Made by a program: the position numbers and the translations under genes. Below are positions 42,984 to 51,766 of a DNA stretch of 64,000 nucleotides, one piece after another. The notes beneath the pieces were generated by a model, which was given only the letters and a program-made list of their open reading frames with translations, was not told where the DNA came from and did not search any database. This DNA is from Mesorhizobium hawassense (GTDB lineage Bacteria; Pseudomonadota; Alphaproteobacteria; Rhizobiales; Rhizobiaceae). Within the stretch, counting starts at the first letter, position 1. Each line of letters begins with the position of its first letter. The DNA is taken from contig NZ_QMBP01000012.1 in NCBI RefSeq assembly GCF_003289945.1, positions 62,001-126,000 on the forward strand, read 5' to 3'.

Positions 42984-44054
42984 CTATTCCTCGGCGTCGG
43001 CGGAGACACCGGATTTCCTGTTTGCCTGGGCAGTCGGGTTGCGCGCATGGAACAGATCGAGGTCGGCCTCGATCCGGTCAAGCAAATTGTTGCGCACCAT
43101 GTCGTAGCCGAGCTCGATGGCCGCCGCAAAGCCATCCGAATCGGCGCCGCCATGGCTCTTCACCACGATGCCGTTCAATCCCAGGAAGACGCCGCCATTG
43201 GAGCGACCGACATCCATCTTCTCGCGCAGTCTGTCGAAAGCGCCCTTGGCGAAGACGTAGCCGATCTTGGCCATCAGCGTGCGGCTCATGGCGGCGCGCA
43301 GGTAGCCGGCGATCTGCCTCGCCGTGCCTTCTGCGGTCTTGAGCGCGATGTTGCCGGCAAAGCCCTCGGTGACCACCACGTCGACCGTGCCCTTGCCGAT
43401 ATCGTCGCCTTCGACGAAGCCGCGATAATTCATCGAAGCCATGTTGGCCTCGCGCAGCATGCGGCCGGCCTCCTTGACCTCTTCCTGGCCCTTGATCTCC
43501 TCGACGCCGACATTGAGCAGGCCGACGCTCGGCCGCTCGATGCCGAACACCGAGCGCGCCATGCCTGTGCCCAGAATGGCGAAATCGATGAGCTGATGCG
43601 CATCCGCGCCGATGGTGGCGCCGACATCGAGCACCACGCTCTCGCCGCGCGTCGTCGGCCACAATGCCGCGATCGCCGGACGTTCGATGGTGGCCATGGT
43701 ACGCAGGCAGAATTTCGACATCGCCATCAGCGCGCCGGTGTTGCCGGCCGAGACGCAGGCCTGCGCGCCGCCGTTCTTGACTGCCTCGACGGCCTTCCAC
43801 ATCGACGACTTCCAGCGGCCATGGCGCAGTGCCTGGCTCGGCTTGTCGTCCATGCGCACGGCGATCTCGCAATGAACGAACTCGCTCACTTCAGTGAGTT
43901 TCGGAAACTTGGCGAGTTCGGGGCGCACCACGTCCTCGCGGCCATAGATGACGAAGCGAATGTCAGGGCGGCGGATGGCGGCGGTCATCAGCGCCGGGAT
44001 GACCACGCTCGGTCCGTGATCGCCGCCCATGGCATCGATGGAAATCCTGATCAC
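42984..44054 (-). CDS. plsX: Phosphate acyltransferase PlsX
   Basis: A 356-residue acyl-ACP:phosphate acyltransferase, making acyl-phosphate for phosphatidic acid synthesis. Family motifs seen are the start ISIDAMGGDHGPSVVIPA, VSAGNTGALMAMSKFCL, ALLNVG-type GLLNVGVEEIKGQ, and VVVTEGFAGNIALKTAEG. It is a peripheral membrane enzyme. It lies 130 bases downstream of the yceD gene. Confidence 0.96.
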   Translation of the reverse strand: MIRISIDAMGGDHGPSVVIPALMTAAIRRPDIRFVIYGREDVVRPELAKFPKLTEVSEFVHCEIAVRMDDKPSQALRHGRWKSSMWKAVEAVKNGGAQACVSAGNTGALMAMSKFCLRTMATIERPAIAALWPTTRGESVVLDVGATIGADAHQLIDFAILGTGMARSVFGIERPSVGLLNVGVEEIKGQEEVKEAGRMLREANMASMNYRGFVEGDDIGKGTVDVVVTEGFAGNIALKTAEGTARQIAGYLRAAMSRTLMAKIGYVFAKGAFDRLREKMDVGRSNGGVFLGLNGIVVKSHGGADSDGFAAAIELGYDMVRNNLLDRIEADLDLFHARNPTAQANRKSGVSADAEE

Positions 44055-44184
44055 GTAGTGCTTTTCTCACGGTTTGCCTGGCTTGCGGCGGACGCCTGCC
44101 GAGGTAAGGGGGCTCGCGAAGGTTCGGCGAAAATAGCGGTTTTGCGCCTGTGCACAACCAACTTTTCCAAAATCCCGACCTCTC

Positions 44185-44733
44185 TCAGGATTTTCCAAGC
44201 AGCGAACGCAGCTTTTTCTGAAATTCGCTTTCCTCGGGCTGTTCGTCGCCGGTGACGTCGAGCGAGGCTCCCTGCTTGCGCGGATAAGGGTCGATCGCCA
44301 GACCGAAAAACTGTTCGGCCAGAGCGCCGACATCGATGGTGTCGCCGGAAAATGTCTCCGGGCTGTCCGGTCCGTCGGCGTCGAGGATGATCTCGCCGCC
44401 GCCCTCGAAACCCTCGCGCCCAAGCTTCGACTGCTCGGGCAAGAACAGTGCTTCGACCGGCTCGTCGATATGCGCGTCGACCGGCTCCAGGGTGACGATG
44501 CAGGCCTGGGTGATGTCGGCCTCGACGCGGCCAGTCACCTTGACACCGTTGCGCTTCCACGAGGCCACCAGCAGCTCGGCGCGGTAGCTTTCGACTGAAA
44601 GCAGCTCATACTCGGCGGCAAGCGCTTCGCGCTGGCGCTCGTCGGCCTCGACCACGACCGGCAGACCCTTCTGCGGCAGGCGCGCGACATTGGCGACAAA
44701 GGATACCGGACTGCGCAATTCGGCGTCTTTCAT
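44185..44733 (-). CDS. DUF177 (YceD) family protein
   Basis: A 182-residue protein of the YceD/DUF177 family, linked in many bacteria to 23S rRNA maturation or L32 expression. Seen are VADITQACIVTLEPVDAHIDEPVEALFLP, key part QACIVTLEPVDAHI, and the acidic segment with FSGDTIDVGALAEQFFGLAIDPYPRK. The usual rpmF neighbour is absent here, as in many alphaproteobacteria. The ATG at 44733 is preceded by AAGGAGGCAGGG. It begins 11 bases after the cytochrome c chaperone stop. Confidence 0.85.
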   Translation of the reverse strand: MKDAELRSPVSFVANVARLPQKGLPVVVEADERQREALAAEYELLSVESYRAELLVASWKRNGVKVTGRVEADITQACIVTLEPVDAHIDEPVEALFLPEQSKLGREGFEGGGEIILDADGPDSPETFSGDTIDVGALAEQFFGLAIDPYPRKQGASLDVTGDEQPEESEFQKKLRSLLGKS

Positions 44734-44744
44734 CCCTGCCTCCT

Positions 44745-45287
44745 TCACGCCGCCCCGGCGGGCGGGAACTCGACCGTGCCGGCGGCGATCGATTCGGTCG
44801 ACTGCGCGGCAAGCTTTTGCGAGGCCCCGCCAACATAGTTCGCCAGCAGCGATGCTTGCGGCCAGTTACTGGTGTCCGGCATGACATTGCGGGCGAGTGC
44901 CGCCGCGAGCGCCACCCGGTCGTCCTGCTCGAGGGCGTCGTCATAGGCGGACGTGCGGCCGTAAAACATCTTCGCCAGCTTCTTCATGCGTTTGGGCACG
45001 CCGACATCGCTGATGCCGAGCTCGCGCAATGAGTGTTCGACGTCGAGAAAGAACTCGTCGATCAGCACCTGCGCCACCTCGGCAGCCACACCTTGCTCGC
45101 CACGCAGCCGGTGCTGGACGAGATACATGTGCAGCGACAGCATCTCGAAGCGGCCGAGCGGCGTGTCCGGCACATTCCAGTCGGAATAAAACACCGTTTG
45201 CCGCGCCGCCGCCACGATTTGTGCGTAGAGCGCGTCGGTGATAGCGCGGTTGGCATTGCGTTCGCGGCCAAAAAGGCGCTGGAACAT
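44745..45287 (-). CDS. Ubiquinol-cytochrome c chaperone family protein
   Basis: A 180-residue helical protein of the CBP3/UQCC family, assembly factors for the cytochrome bc1 complex. Diagnostic segments are MFQRLFGRERNANRAITDALY, key part LYAQIVAAARQTVFYSDWNVPDT, here reduced to RQTVFYSDWNVPDT, and LGISDVGVPKRMKKLAKMFYGR. The ATG at 45287 is the family start; the frame stays open further upstream. It is the first gene of the chaperone-yceD-plsX-fabH-ihfA-merR block and is divergent from bamE. Confidence 0.9.
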   Translation of the reverse strand: MFQRLFGRERNANRAITDALYAQIVAAARQTVFYSDWNVPDTPLGRFEMLSLHMYLVQHRLRGEQGVAAEVAQVLIDEFFLDVEHSLRELGISDVGVPKRMKKLAKMFYGRTSAYDDALEQDDRVALAAALARNVMPDTSNWPQASLLANYVGGASQKLAAQSTESIAAGTVEFPPAGAA

Positions 45288-45401
45288 TGAGGGCGGTCTC
45301 CCGGGGACCTGTTGTTTGATTTGGCCTTGTTGCATCGGCATGCAAGCTGGTTTACCGGTTTTGCGGCCCAGCGCAAGTTGCGGGGATGTGATGGAGAATT
45401 G

Positions 45402-45923
45402 TTGTTGGGTGCGCTGAAATTCAAGTCGTTCTTTGCGCCTGCCCCGATGGTGGGCGTGGCCTCGCTGCTGGTGGTTGTTTCGGCGCTTTCCGCCTGCAAT
45501 TCGTCCAAGATGTTCGGCGATCTCCATCCGAGCGAGACGATAACGAAAGGCTATGTAATCGACCAGCAGGCGATCGATTCGGTTCCGGTCGGGTCGAGCC
45601 GCGAGCAGGTGCTCCTGGCGCTGGGTACCCCGTCGACGACGGCGACCTTCGACAACGAGGCATTCTACTACATCTCCCAGACGCGCAAGCGCTACGTCGC
45701 CTTCGACAATCCGCACATCATCGACCAGCATGTGCTTGCGGTCTATTTCGGCGCAGACGGCCGCGTCACCCAGATCGCCAATTACGGCCTCAAGGACGGC
45801 AAGATCTTCGACTTCATCTCGAGGACCACGCCGACCGGCGGCAAGGACCAGAACTTCCTCAGCCAGGTCATCAAGGGCGCGTCGAAGATTGCTCCTGGTA
45901 TCCCAGGTGGCGGTACGCCTTGA
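45402..45923 (+). CDS. bamE: Outer membrane assembly lipoprotein BamE/SmpA
   Basis: A 173-residue lipoprotein of the BAM complex that inserts outer-membrane proteins. The signal peptide with lipobox VSALSAC puts the modified Cys at about residue 35. The mature BamE domain has GYVIDQQAIDSVPVGSSREQV and LLALGTPSTTATFDNEAFYYI. The C-terminal tail is extended and Gly-rich. I place the start at the TTG at 45402, with GGAG just before it; an ATG at 45447 would give a shorter signal peptide. A terminator follows. Confidence 0.88.
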   Translation: MLGALKFKSFFAPAPMVGVASLLVVVSALSACNSSKMFGDLHPSETITKGYVIDQQAIDSVPVGSSREQVLLALGTPSTTATFDNEAFYYISQTRKRYVAFDNPHIIDQHVLAVYFGADGRVTQIANYGLKDGKIFDFISRTTPTGGKDQNFLSQVIKGASKIAPGIPGGGTP

Positions 45924-45972
45924 GTTTGCTTGCGGTTGATCTGCCGCTGTTCTTTGCGTCCAGGAAAAATAG

Positions 45973-46006
45973 AACCCGTGAGAATCGCTCTCACGGGTTT
46001 TTGTTT
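45973..46006 (+). terminator. Rho-independent terminator after bamE
   Basis: AACCCGTGAGA (45973-45983) pairs with TCTCACGGGTT (45989-45999) around a five-base loop, followed by TTTGTTT. This is a strong terminator. Confidence 0.9.
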
Positions 46007-46080
46007 AGCCGTGGAAATGACCCGGCTTGCCAGCTACAAGGCAAACCCCTTATCAAGCCGACCGGGTTTGGGGGCTTGAT

Positions 46081-46626
46081 ATGAGCGGCGATGAGCGCGC
46101 AAGACCGCAAGGTTGGATGGCAACGGGCACGCCTGACGGCCAGACCGTGACGCCTGACTGGCTTACCATCGATGTTTCAGCAATCGAGGGCGTGCGGGTC
46201 AAGGAAATCAGACCCGTAGCGACGTCCAACGGCTATCTGACGGAGATCTTTCGCCAGGAATGGGATCTCGATCAATTGCCGGTCGCGCAAGTGTTTCAAC
46301 GCACGATGTATCCGGGCGCGATGACCGGCTGGCACGCACATGCGGCGACGCTCGACCGGTTGTTTTGCTGCGCCGGCAGCGTGCGGATTTCGCTTTTCGA
46401 CGGGCGCAAGGCCTCGCCCAGTTTCGGCACCGTCTGGCACAAGATTGTCGGCGCCATGCGACCGGCAATCGTTACTATCCCACCTGGCGTCTGGCACGGT
46501 GTCGTCGCGCTCGGACCGGAGCCGGCTTTGCTGCTTAACCTCGTCGACAAGGCCTACGCCTATGATGCGCCGGACCATTGGCGGCTGCCACCCGATACGG
46601 AACAGATCCCCTACAGGCTGGCGTAG
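46081..46626 (+). CDS. dTDP-4-dehydrorhamnose 3,5-epimerase-like cupin
   Basis: A 181-residue cupin-fold protein of the RmlC family. Seen are EIFRQEWDLDQLPVAQVFQRTMYPGAMTGWHAH (key part GAMTGWHAHA with the cupin His), and IPPGVWHGVVAL with a second His. The canonical RmlC catalytic pattern is only partly kept, so the reaction may differ. The ATG at 46081 is preferred to 46027. The next gene starts one base after its stop, so it works with a GT2 glycosyltransferase, probably on a surface glycan. Confidence 0.78.
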   Translation: MSGDERARPQGWMATGTPDGQTVTPDWLTIDVSAIEGVRVKEIRPVATSNGYLTEIFRQEWDLDQLPVAQVFQRTMYPGAMTGWHAHAATLDRLFCCAGSVRISLFDGRKASPSFGTVWHKIVGAMRPAIVTIPPGVWHGVVALGPEPALLLNLVDKAYAYDAPDHWRLPPDTEQIPYRLA

Positions 46627-46627
46627 C

Positions 46628-47608
46628 GTGGGACAGGCCGGCGAGGAAGCGTCAGTCGAACGGATGGAACCGCTGGTCTCGGTCGTGATAGCGACGCACA
46701 ACCGCCCGGCGGTCCTGCGTCAAACGCTGAAGAGCCTGACCGGTCAAACCCTGCAGGATTGGGAAGCCATCGTCGTCGGAGACGGATGCCGGCCGGACAC
46801 CGCGGCGACGGTAGCGGCCCAGGATGACGCCCGAATCTCCTATATCGATCTTCCGGTGAATTTCGGCGAACAGTCCGGCCCGAACAATATCGGATTCGCC
46901 AGAGCCCGCGGCCGCTTCGTTGCCATTTTGAATCACGACGATCTCTGGTTTCCCGACCATCTGGCGTCCATGAGCGGCTGGATCGACGCAACCGGCGCCG
47001 ACGTGGTCATCGCGCGAGCTGCCGTCATCGAGTCGGCCGCGAGCAACGGTTCCAGACATACGATCTTGGGCATGGGGCGGGATGGCTTCTACGATCCCGT
47101 GATCACGATAGGATTCGGCTCGGCGCAAATGGTGCGGCGCTCGTCGCTGCCAATGCTTGGGCCATGGCGACCGGCCAGCCAGTGCTTCTGCGAGAGCTCC
47201 CAGGACTGGCTGTTTCGCGCCTGGCGCAAGGGCGCGGTGATTGCAACGATGCCGCACCTGACCGTGCTTATGCTGCATTCGGGCAAGCGCGAAGGCAGCT
47301 ATGCGCGAGATGCGGCGTCGGAGCAGGAAGACTTGATGGACGCGATGATCGCGCCAGACGCATTGCGTTTGAAGATTCTCAGCAACGCCGACGACCCCTC
47401 GCTTCCCAAACGCTCCCGCTATCTCAAACGCAGGCTGCTGGCTGCGCTTGGCATCCATCCGAGAGCCCGGGAATTCCGGCGTCGATATCGCCGGGGCGCG
47501 TTCATTGCCCTGCTGCGCAAGAAACGCGACCTGCCGGCGATGCCCGAGCGCGAACCAGGTGTGGAGGCACTGCTGGCCCGCTATCGCGCCGGCAACGGAA
47601 AGCCGTAA
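46628..47608 (+). CDS. GT2-family glycosyltransferase
   Basis: A 326-residue GT-A-fold inverting glycosyltransferase. Seen are VSVVIATHNRPAVLRQTLKS, DWEAIVVGDGC, and the DXD-like NHDDLWFPDH. The C-terminal part has FCESSQDWLFRAW, the catalytic-base region, then a very basic tail (RRLLAALGIHPRAREFRRRY). It is cotranscribed with the epimerase-like gene. The start could be the GTG at 46628, used here, or the ATG at 46664. Confidence 0.85.
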   Translation: MGQAGEEASVERMEPLVSVVIATHNRPAVLRQTLKSLTGQTLQDWEAIVVGDGCRPDTAATVAAQDDARISYIDLPVNFGEQSGPNNIGFARARGRFVAILNHDDLWFPDHLASMSGWIDATGADVVIARAAVIESAASNGSRHTILGMGRDGFYDPVITIGFGSAQMVRRSSLPMLGPWRPASQCFCESSQDWLFRAWRKGAVIATMPHLTVLMLHSGKREGSYARDAASEQEDLMDAMIAPDALRLKILSNADDPSLPKRSRYLKRRLLAALGIHPRAREFRRRYRRGAFIALLRKKRDLPAMPEREPGVEALLARYRAGNGKP

Positions 47609-47630
47609 GAAAGCTGAGCGTTTCGCCAAA

Positions 47631-47665
47631 GACAAAGCCCGCGGGATCGCTCCCGCGGGCTTGTC
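47631..47665. terminator. Bidirectional terminator between GT2 gene and hppA
   Basis: GCCCGCGGGA (47637-47646) pairs with TCCCGCGGGC (47651-47660) around TCGC, and flanking GACAA/TTGTC extend the stem. It lies between the convergent stops at 47608 and 47684. Confidence 0.85.
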
Positions 47666-47683
47666 CCAGGATGAGCGCCTTGC

Positions 47684-49825
47684 TCAGCCGTGCGCGAGCA
47701 CGGCGAGGAGCAGCAGCGCGACGATGTTGGTGATCTTGATCGCCGGGTTGACGGCCGGGCCGGCGGTGTCCTTGTAGGGATCGCCGACGGTGTCACCCGT
47801 GACCGAGGCCTTGTGCGCCTCGGAGCCCTTCAGGTGCTTGACGCCGTCCTTGTCGGTGAAGCCGTCCTCAAACGACTTCTTGGCATTGTCCCAAGCGCCA
47901 CCACCGGAGGTCATCGAGATGGCGACGAAGAGGCCGTTGACGATGACGCCGAGCAGCGAGGCGCCGAGCGCGGCAAAGGCCGAGGCCTTCGAGCCCGAGA
48001 TCAGCAGCACGCCGAAATAGACGACGAGCGGCGCCAGCACCGGCAGCAGCGACGGAATGATCATTTCCCGGATCGCCGCCCTGGTCAGGATGTCGACGGC
48101 GCGCGCGTAGTTCGGCTTGGAGGTGCCGGCCATGATGCCCTTGTCCTCGCGGAACTGCTTGCGCACTTCCTCGACGATCGAGCCGGCGGCGCGACCGACG
48201 GCGGTCATCGCGATGCCGCCGAACAGATAGGGGATCAGGCCGCCGAAGATCAGGCCGGCGACGACATAGGGATTGGAGAGGTCGAAGGAGACGTCGCCCA
48301 TGCCCTGGAAGTAGTGATACTTGTCGCCATTGGCGGCGAAGAACTTCAGGTCGTTCGAATAGGCCGCGAACAGCACCAGTGCGCCAAGGCCGGCGGAACC
48401 GATGGCATAACCCTTGGTCACCGCCTTGGTGGTGTTGCCGACGGCGTCGAGCGCGTCGGTCGAGTGGCGCACTTCCTTGGGCAGGCCGGCCATTTCGGCG
48501 ATGCCGCCGGCGTTGTCGGTGACAGGGCCGAAGGCGTCGAGCGCCACGATCATGCCGGCAAGGCCAAGCATGGTGGTTACCGCGATCGCCGTGCCGAAGA
48601 GGCCGCCGAGTTGATAGGTGGCGATGATGCCGCCGACGATGACGATGGCCGGCAGCGCCGTCGATTCCAGCGAGACCGCGAGGCCCTGGATGACGTTGGT
48701 GCCGTGGCCGGTCACCGAGGCCTGGGCGATCGAGTTCACCGGGCGCTTGTTGGTGCCGGTATAGTATTCGGTGATCACCACGATGAGGCCGGTCACCAGC
48801 AGACCGATCAGGCCGCAGATGAACAGGTTCTTGCCGGTGATGGCGATGCCGGCGACGGTGCCGACCTCGCCCCAGCCGACCGTGGCCGAGGTGGCGGCGG
48901 CGAGACCGACGATCGACAGCAGGCCGGTGACGATCAGGCCCTTGTAGAGAGCGCCCATGATCGAGCCGTTGGAACCCAGCTTGACGAAGAAGGTGCCGAC
49001 GATCGAGGTCAGGATGCAGGCGCCGCAGATGGCGAGCGGATAGAGCATCGACGCACCCAGCGCTGCCGAGCCGCCAAAGAAGATGGAGGCCAGAACCATG
49101 GTGGCGACGACGGTCACAGCGTAGGTCTCGAACAGGTCCGCGGCCATGCCGGCGCAGTCGCCGACATTGTCGCCGACATTGTCGGCGATCGTGGCCGGGT
49201 TGCGCGGATCATCTTCCGGAATGCCCGCCTCGACCTTGCCGACGAGGTCGCCGCCGACATCGGCGCCCTTGGTGAAGATGCCGCCGCCGAGACGGGCGAA
49301 GATCGAGATCAGCGATGCGCCGAAGCCGAGCGAGACCAGCGAGTCGATGACGACGCGGTCATTCGGCTGCAAGCCCATCGGGCCGGTCAGGATGGCGTAG
49401 TAAATCGAGACACCGAGCAAGGCCAGGCCCGCGACCAGCAGGCCGGTGATGGCGCCCGACTTGAAAGCGATGTCGAGGCCGGCGGCGAGGCTGTTGGAAG
49501 CGGCCTGCGCGGTGCGGACGTTGGCGCGCACCGAGACATGCATGCCGATGAAGCCGGCCGCGCCCGAAAGCACGGCGCCGATCAGGAAGCCGATCGCCGA
49601 GGTGATGGAAAGCAGCCACCAGGCAAGCAGGAGCACGACGATGCCGACGACGGCGATGGTGGAGTATTGGCGCGCCAGATAGGCCTGGGCGCCTTCGCGG
49701 ATGGCCGCGGAGATTTCCTGCATGCGCTGATTGCCCTGATCGGACGCAAGGACCGAACGTGTCGCCCAGATGGCGTAGAGAATTGACAGCAAGCCGCAGG
49801 CGATGACGGCGGTAATGATGGTCAT
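47684..49825 (-). CDS. hppA: Membrane proton-translocating pyrophosphatase
   Basis: A 713-residue H+-pyrophosphatase with about 16 transmembrane helices that couples pyrophosphate hydrolysis to proton pumping. Substrate motifs are intact: FTKGADVGGDLVGKVEAGIPEDDPRNPA (key part GADVGGDLVGKVE), DNVGDNVGDCAGMAADLFE and the C-terminal TGDTVGDPYKDTAGPA. The segment GNTTKAVTKGYAIGSA has Lys and Thr where K+-dependent enzymes have Ala and Gly, so this is the K+-independent type. Confidence 0.96.
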   Translation of the reverse strand: MTIITAVIACGLLSILYAIWATRSVLASDQGNQRMQEISAAIREGAQAYLARQYSTIAVVGIVVLLLAWWLLSITSAIGFLIGAVLSGAAGFIGMHVSVRANVRTAQAASNSLAAGLDIAFKSGAITGLLVAGLALLGVSIYYAILTGPMGLQPNDRVVIDSLVSLGFGASLISIFARLGGGIFTKGADVGGDLVGKVEAGIPEDDPRNPATIADNVGDNVGDCAGMAADLFETYAVTVVATMVLASIFFGGSAALGASMLYPLAICGACILTSIVGTFFVKLGSNGSIMGALYKGLIVTGLLSIVGLAAATSATVGWGEVGTVAGIAITGKNLFICGLIGLLVTGLIVVITEYYTGTNKRPVNSIAQASVTGHGTNVIQGLAVSLESTALPAIVIVGGIIATYQLGGLFGTAIAVTTMLGLAGMIVALDAFGPVTDNAGGIAEMAGLPKEVRHSTDALDAVGNTTKAVTKGYAIGSAGLGALVLFAAYSNDLKFFAANGDKYHYFQGMGDVSFDLSNPYVVAGLIFGGLIPYLFGGIAMTAVGRAAGSIVEEVRKQFREDKGIMAGTSKPNYARAVDILTRAAIREMIIPSLLPVLAPLVVYFGVLLISGSKASAFAALGASLLGVIVNGLFVAISMTSGGGAWDNAKKSFEDGFTDKDGVKHLKGSEAHKASVTGDTVGDPYKDTAGPAVNPAIKITNIVALLLLAVLAHG

Positions 49826-50081
49826 TGCCGGATTTTCCTCGATTGTTGGCCCAAAAGAACCCCTCCCTGGGCCGTTGGAACGGGAGCGGATGCCGAAGCA
49901 CGGAATCCACCCCTTGGCTGGGGTGTATGCGAAACAGGGCTTGGAACGTCAAGATATTGTTCGGTTTTTGCCCGGCTTTCGCCCAAAAGAAGAAGGCAGG
50001 AATTGTTGTGCCAGCGCGGGCCAGGATTTAGATCGATTGAAATGACGCAAGGGCATCACCGGCCAGACCGCTGACCCAGCG

Positions 50082-50831
50082 CTATTCACCCCCCTGCCCC
50101 ATGCGCCGCGCGGCGTAGCGCTCGATCGCCGAGAGGCCGTCATAGATCAGCACGGCGAGCGCGGCGACGATCAGGCCGCCCTGCAGGACGTAGGCAAGGT
50201 TGTTCGAGATAAGGCCGGCGATGATCACCTCGCCCAGCGTCTTGGCTGCAACCGTCGAGCCGATCGTCGCGGTGGCGAGGCTGATGACCACCGAGAGCCG
50301 GATACCGCCGAGGATCACCGGGGTGCTGAGCGGCAACTCGACCTTCATCAGCCTTTGCCAACCGGTCATGCCGGCGCCGCGCGCCGCTTCCATCACGTTG
50401 CCGGGCAGCGTGGTGAGCGCCGTCAGCGCGTTCTCGAAGATCGGCAGCAGGCCATATAGGAAGAGCGCGATCAGCGTCGGCTTCTCGCCGAAGCCTACCG
50501 CCGGCACGGCGAGCGCCAGAACGGCCACCGGCGGAAAGGTCTGGCCGATATTGACCAGGCTGCGCGACAGCGGCAGGAACTCGGCGCCAGCCGGCCTGGT
50601 GACCAGGATGGCCAGCGCCACCGCGACGGTCGTCGCGGCGACGGTCGCGATCAGCACGGTCCGCAGATGCTGCAAGGTCAGCGTCAGCAGGCTGCCCTGG
50701 TTGTAGATCGCCGGCGCGCCATTCTCGGTCAGGGGTTTCAGCAGCGGCTCGAACCAGCCGGGACTGGTGATGAAGACCACCAGCAAAGCCAGGACCGCCA
50801 GCCTCAGCAGCGTGGGCAGCCATGCTTTCAT
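50082..50831 (-). CDS. ABC permease, YehW/OsmU type
   Basis: A 249-residue inner-membrane permease with about six helices, of the glycine betaine/choline (OpuCB/YehW) group. The binding-protein-dependent transport motif is EAARGAGMTGWQRLMKVELPLSTPVILGGI, key part ARGAGMTGWQRLMKVELP. The length is near that of E. coli YehW (243). The ATG at 50831 overlaps the ATPase stop by four bases. The order binding protein - long permease - ATPase - short permease is that of yehZYXW. Confidence 0.88.
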   Translation of the reverse strand: MKAWLPTLLRLAVLALLVVFITSPGWFEPLLKPLTENGAPAIYNQGSLLTLTLQHLRTVLIATVAATTVAVALAILVTRPAGAEFLPLSRSLVNIGQTFPPVAVLALAVPAVGFGEKPTLIALFLYGLLPIFENALTALTTLPGNVMEAARGAGMTGWQRLMKVELPLSTPVILGGIRLSVVISLATATIGSTVAAKTLGEVIIAGLISNNLAYVLQGGLIVAALAVLIYDGLSAIERYAARRMGQGGE

Positions 50832-51766
50832 TGCGGCCTCGCCGCGCGTTTCACAAGGCCCTCGACGGTGACGCGGCCAATGAGCCTGCCGTCCGCGCCC
50901 TTTACCGGCAGCGCGGGGCGACCCGACCATAGGAGCTCGGCCAGCGCGTCGCGCTGCGTGGCGTCACCGGGGATCGCCTCGCCTTCCGCGCCGCCCGGCT
51001 CCACAGCGTCGCGAACATGGCCCAGTGACAGCAACCGGAATGGCCTTTCGCTGGCGCCGACCAACGTCTCGACGAAGCCGCTCGCCGGCCTGGCCAGAAT
51101 CTCCGCCGGCTTTGCGTATTGCACCAGCTTGCCTGCATCCATGACGGCGATCTTGTCCCCCAGATGCACGGCCTCTTCCATGTCGTGGGTGACGAGGATG
51201 ATGGTGGTGCCGAAGCGTTTCTGGATGGCGAGCAGATCCTCCTGCGCCTTGGTGCGGATGATTGGGTCTAGCGCGCCGAAGGGCTCATCCATCAAAAGCA
51301 CATTGGGCTCGGCCGCCAAAGCGCGGGCAACGCCGACGCGCTGCTGCTGGCCTCCGGAAAGCTCGTGCGGGTAACGCGGGCCGTAGGCCTGAGGATCGAG
51401 CTGGTAGAGTGTCATCAGTTCGTCGACGCGGGCCTTGATGCGGTCCCTGTCCCAGCCCAGCAGCAGCGGCACGGTGGCGATGTTTTGCGCCACCGTCCGA
51501 TGCGGAAACAGGCCATGGCCCTGGATGGCGTAGCCGATGCTGCGGCGCAGCTGATAGCCGGGCAAGGAACGGTTGTCGGCGCCGTCGAGCTTGATGACGC
51601 CGGAGGTCGGCTCGACCAAGCGATTGATCATCCTGAGCAGAGTGGTCTTGCCGGACCCCGACGTGCCGACGATGGTGGCAATCGTGCGCGGTTCGATGAC
51701 CATCGACACATTGTCGACCACCGTCGTCTCGTCATAGCGCTTGGTGATGCCTTCGATCTCGATCAT
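50828..51766 (-). CDS. ABC transporter ATPase, YehX/OsmU type
   Basis: A 312-residue ATP-binding subunit. Walker A is VGTSGSGKTTLLRM, the Q loop IGYAIQGHGLFPH, the signature ELSGGQQQRVGVARAL, Walker B VLLMDEPFGALDP, and the switch His in LVTHDME. A C-terminal extension after about residue 240 ends in one CBS-like unit (RPALPVKGADGRLIGRVTVEGLVK), as in OpuCA/YehX, where CBS domains can sense ionic strength. It overlaps both neighbouring permease genes by four bases. Confidence 0.93.
   Translation of the reverse strand: MIEIEGITKRYDETTVVDNVSMVIEPRTIATIVGTSGSGKTTLLRMINRLVEPTSGVIKLDGADNRSLPGYQLRRSIGYAIQGHGLFPHRTVAQNIATVPLLLGWDRDRIKARVDELMTLYQLDPQAYGPRYPHELSGGQQQRVGVARALAAEPNVLLMDEPFGALDPIIRTKAQEDLLAIQKRFGTTIILVTHDMEEAVHLGDKIAVMDAGKLVQYAKPAEILARPASGFVETLVGASERPFRLLSLGHVRDAVEPGGAEGEAIPGDATQRDALAELLWSGRPALPVKGADGRLIGRVTVEGLVKRAARPQ

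Noticed and set aside
47690..49786. 698-residue open frame on the plus strand opposite hppA
   Set aside because: It is the antisense of a highly conserved pyrophosphatase gene; composition is Asp/Gly/Arg-rich with no domain.
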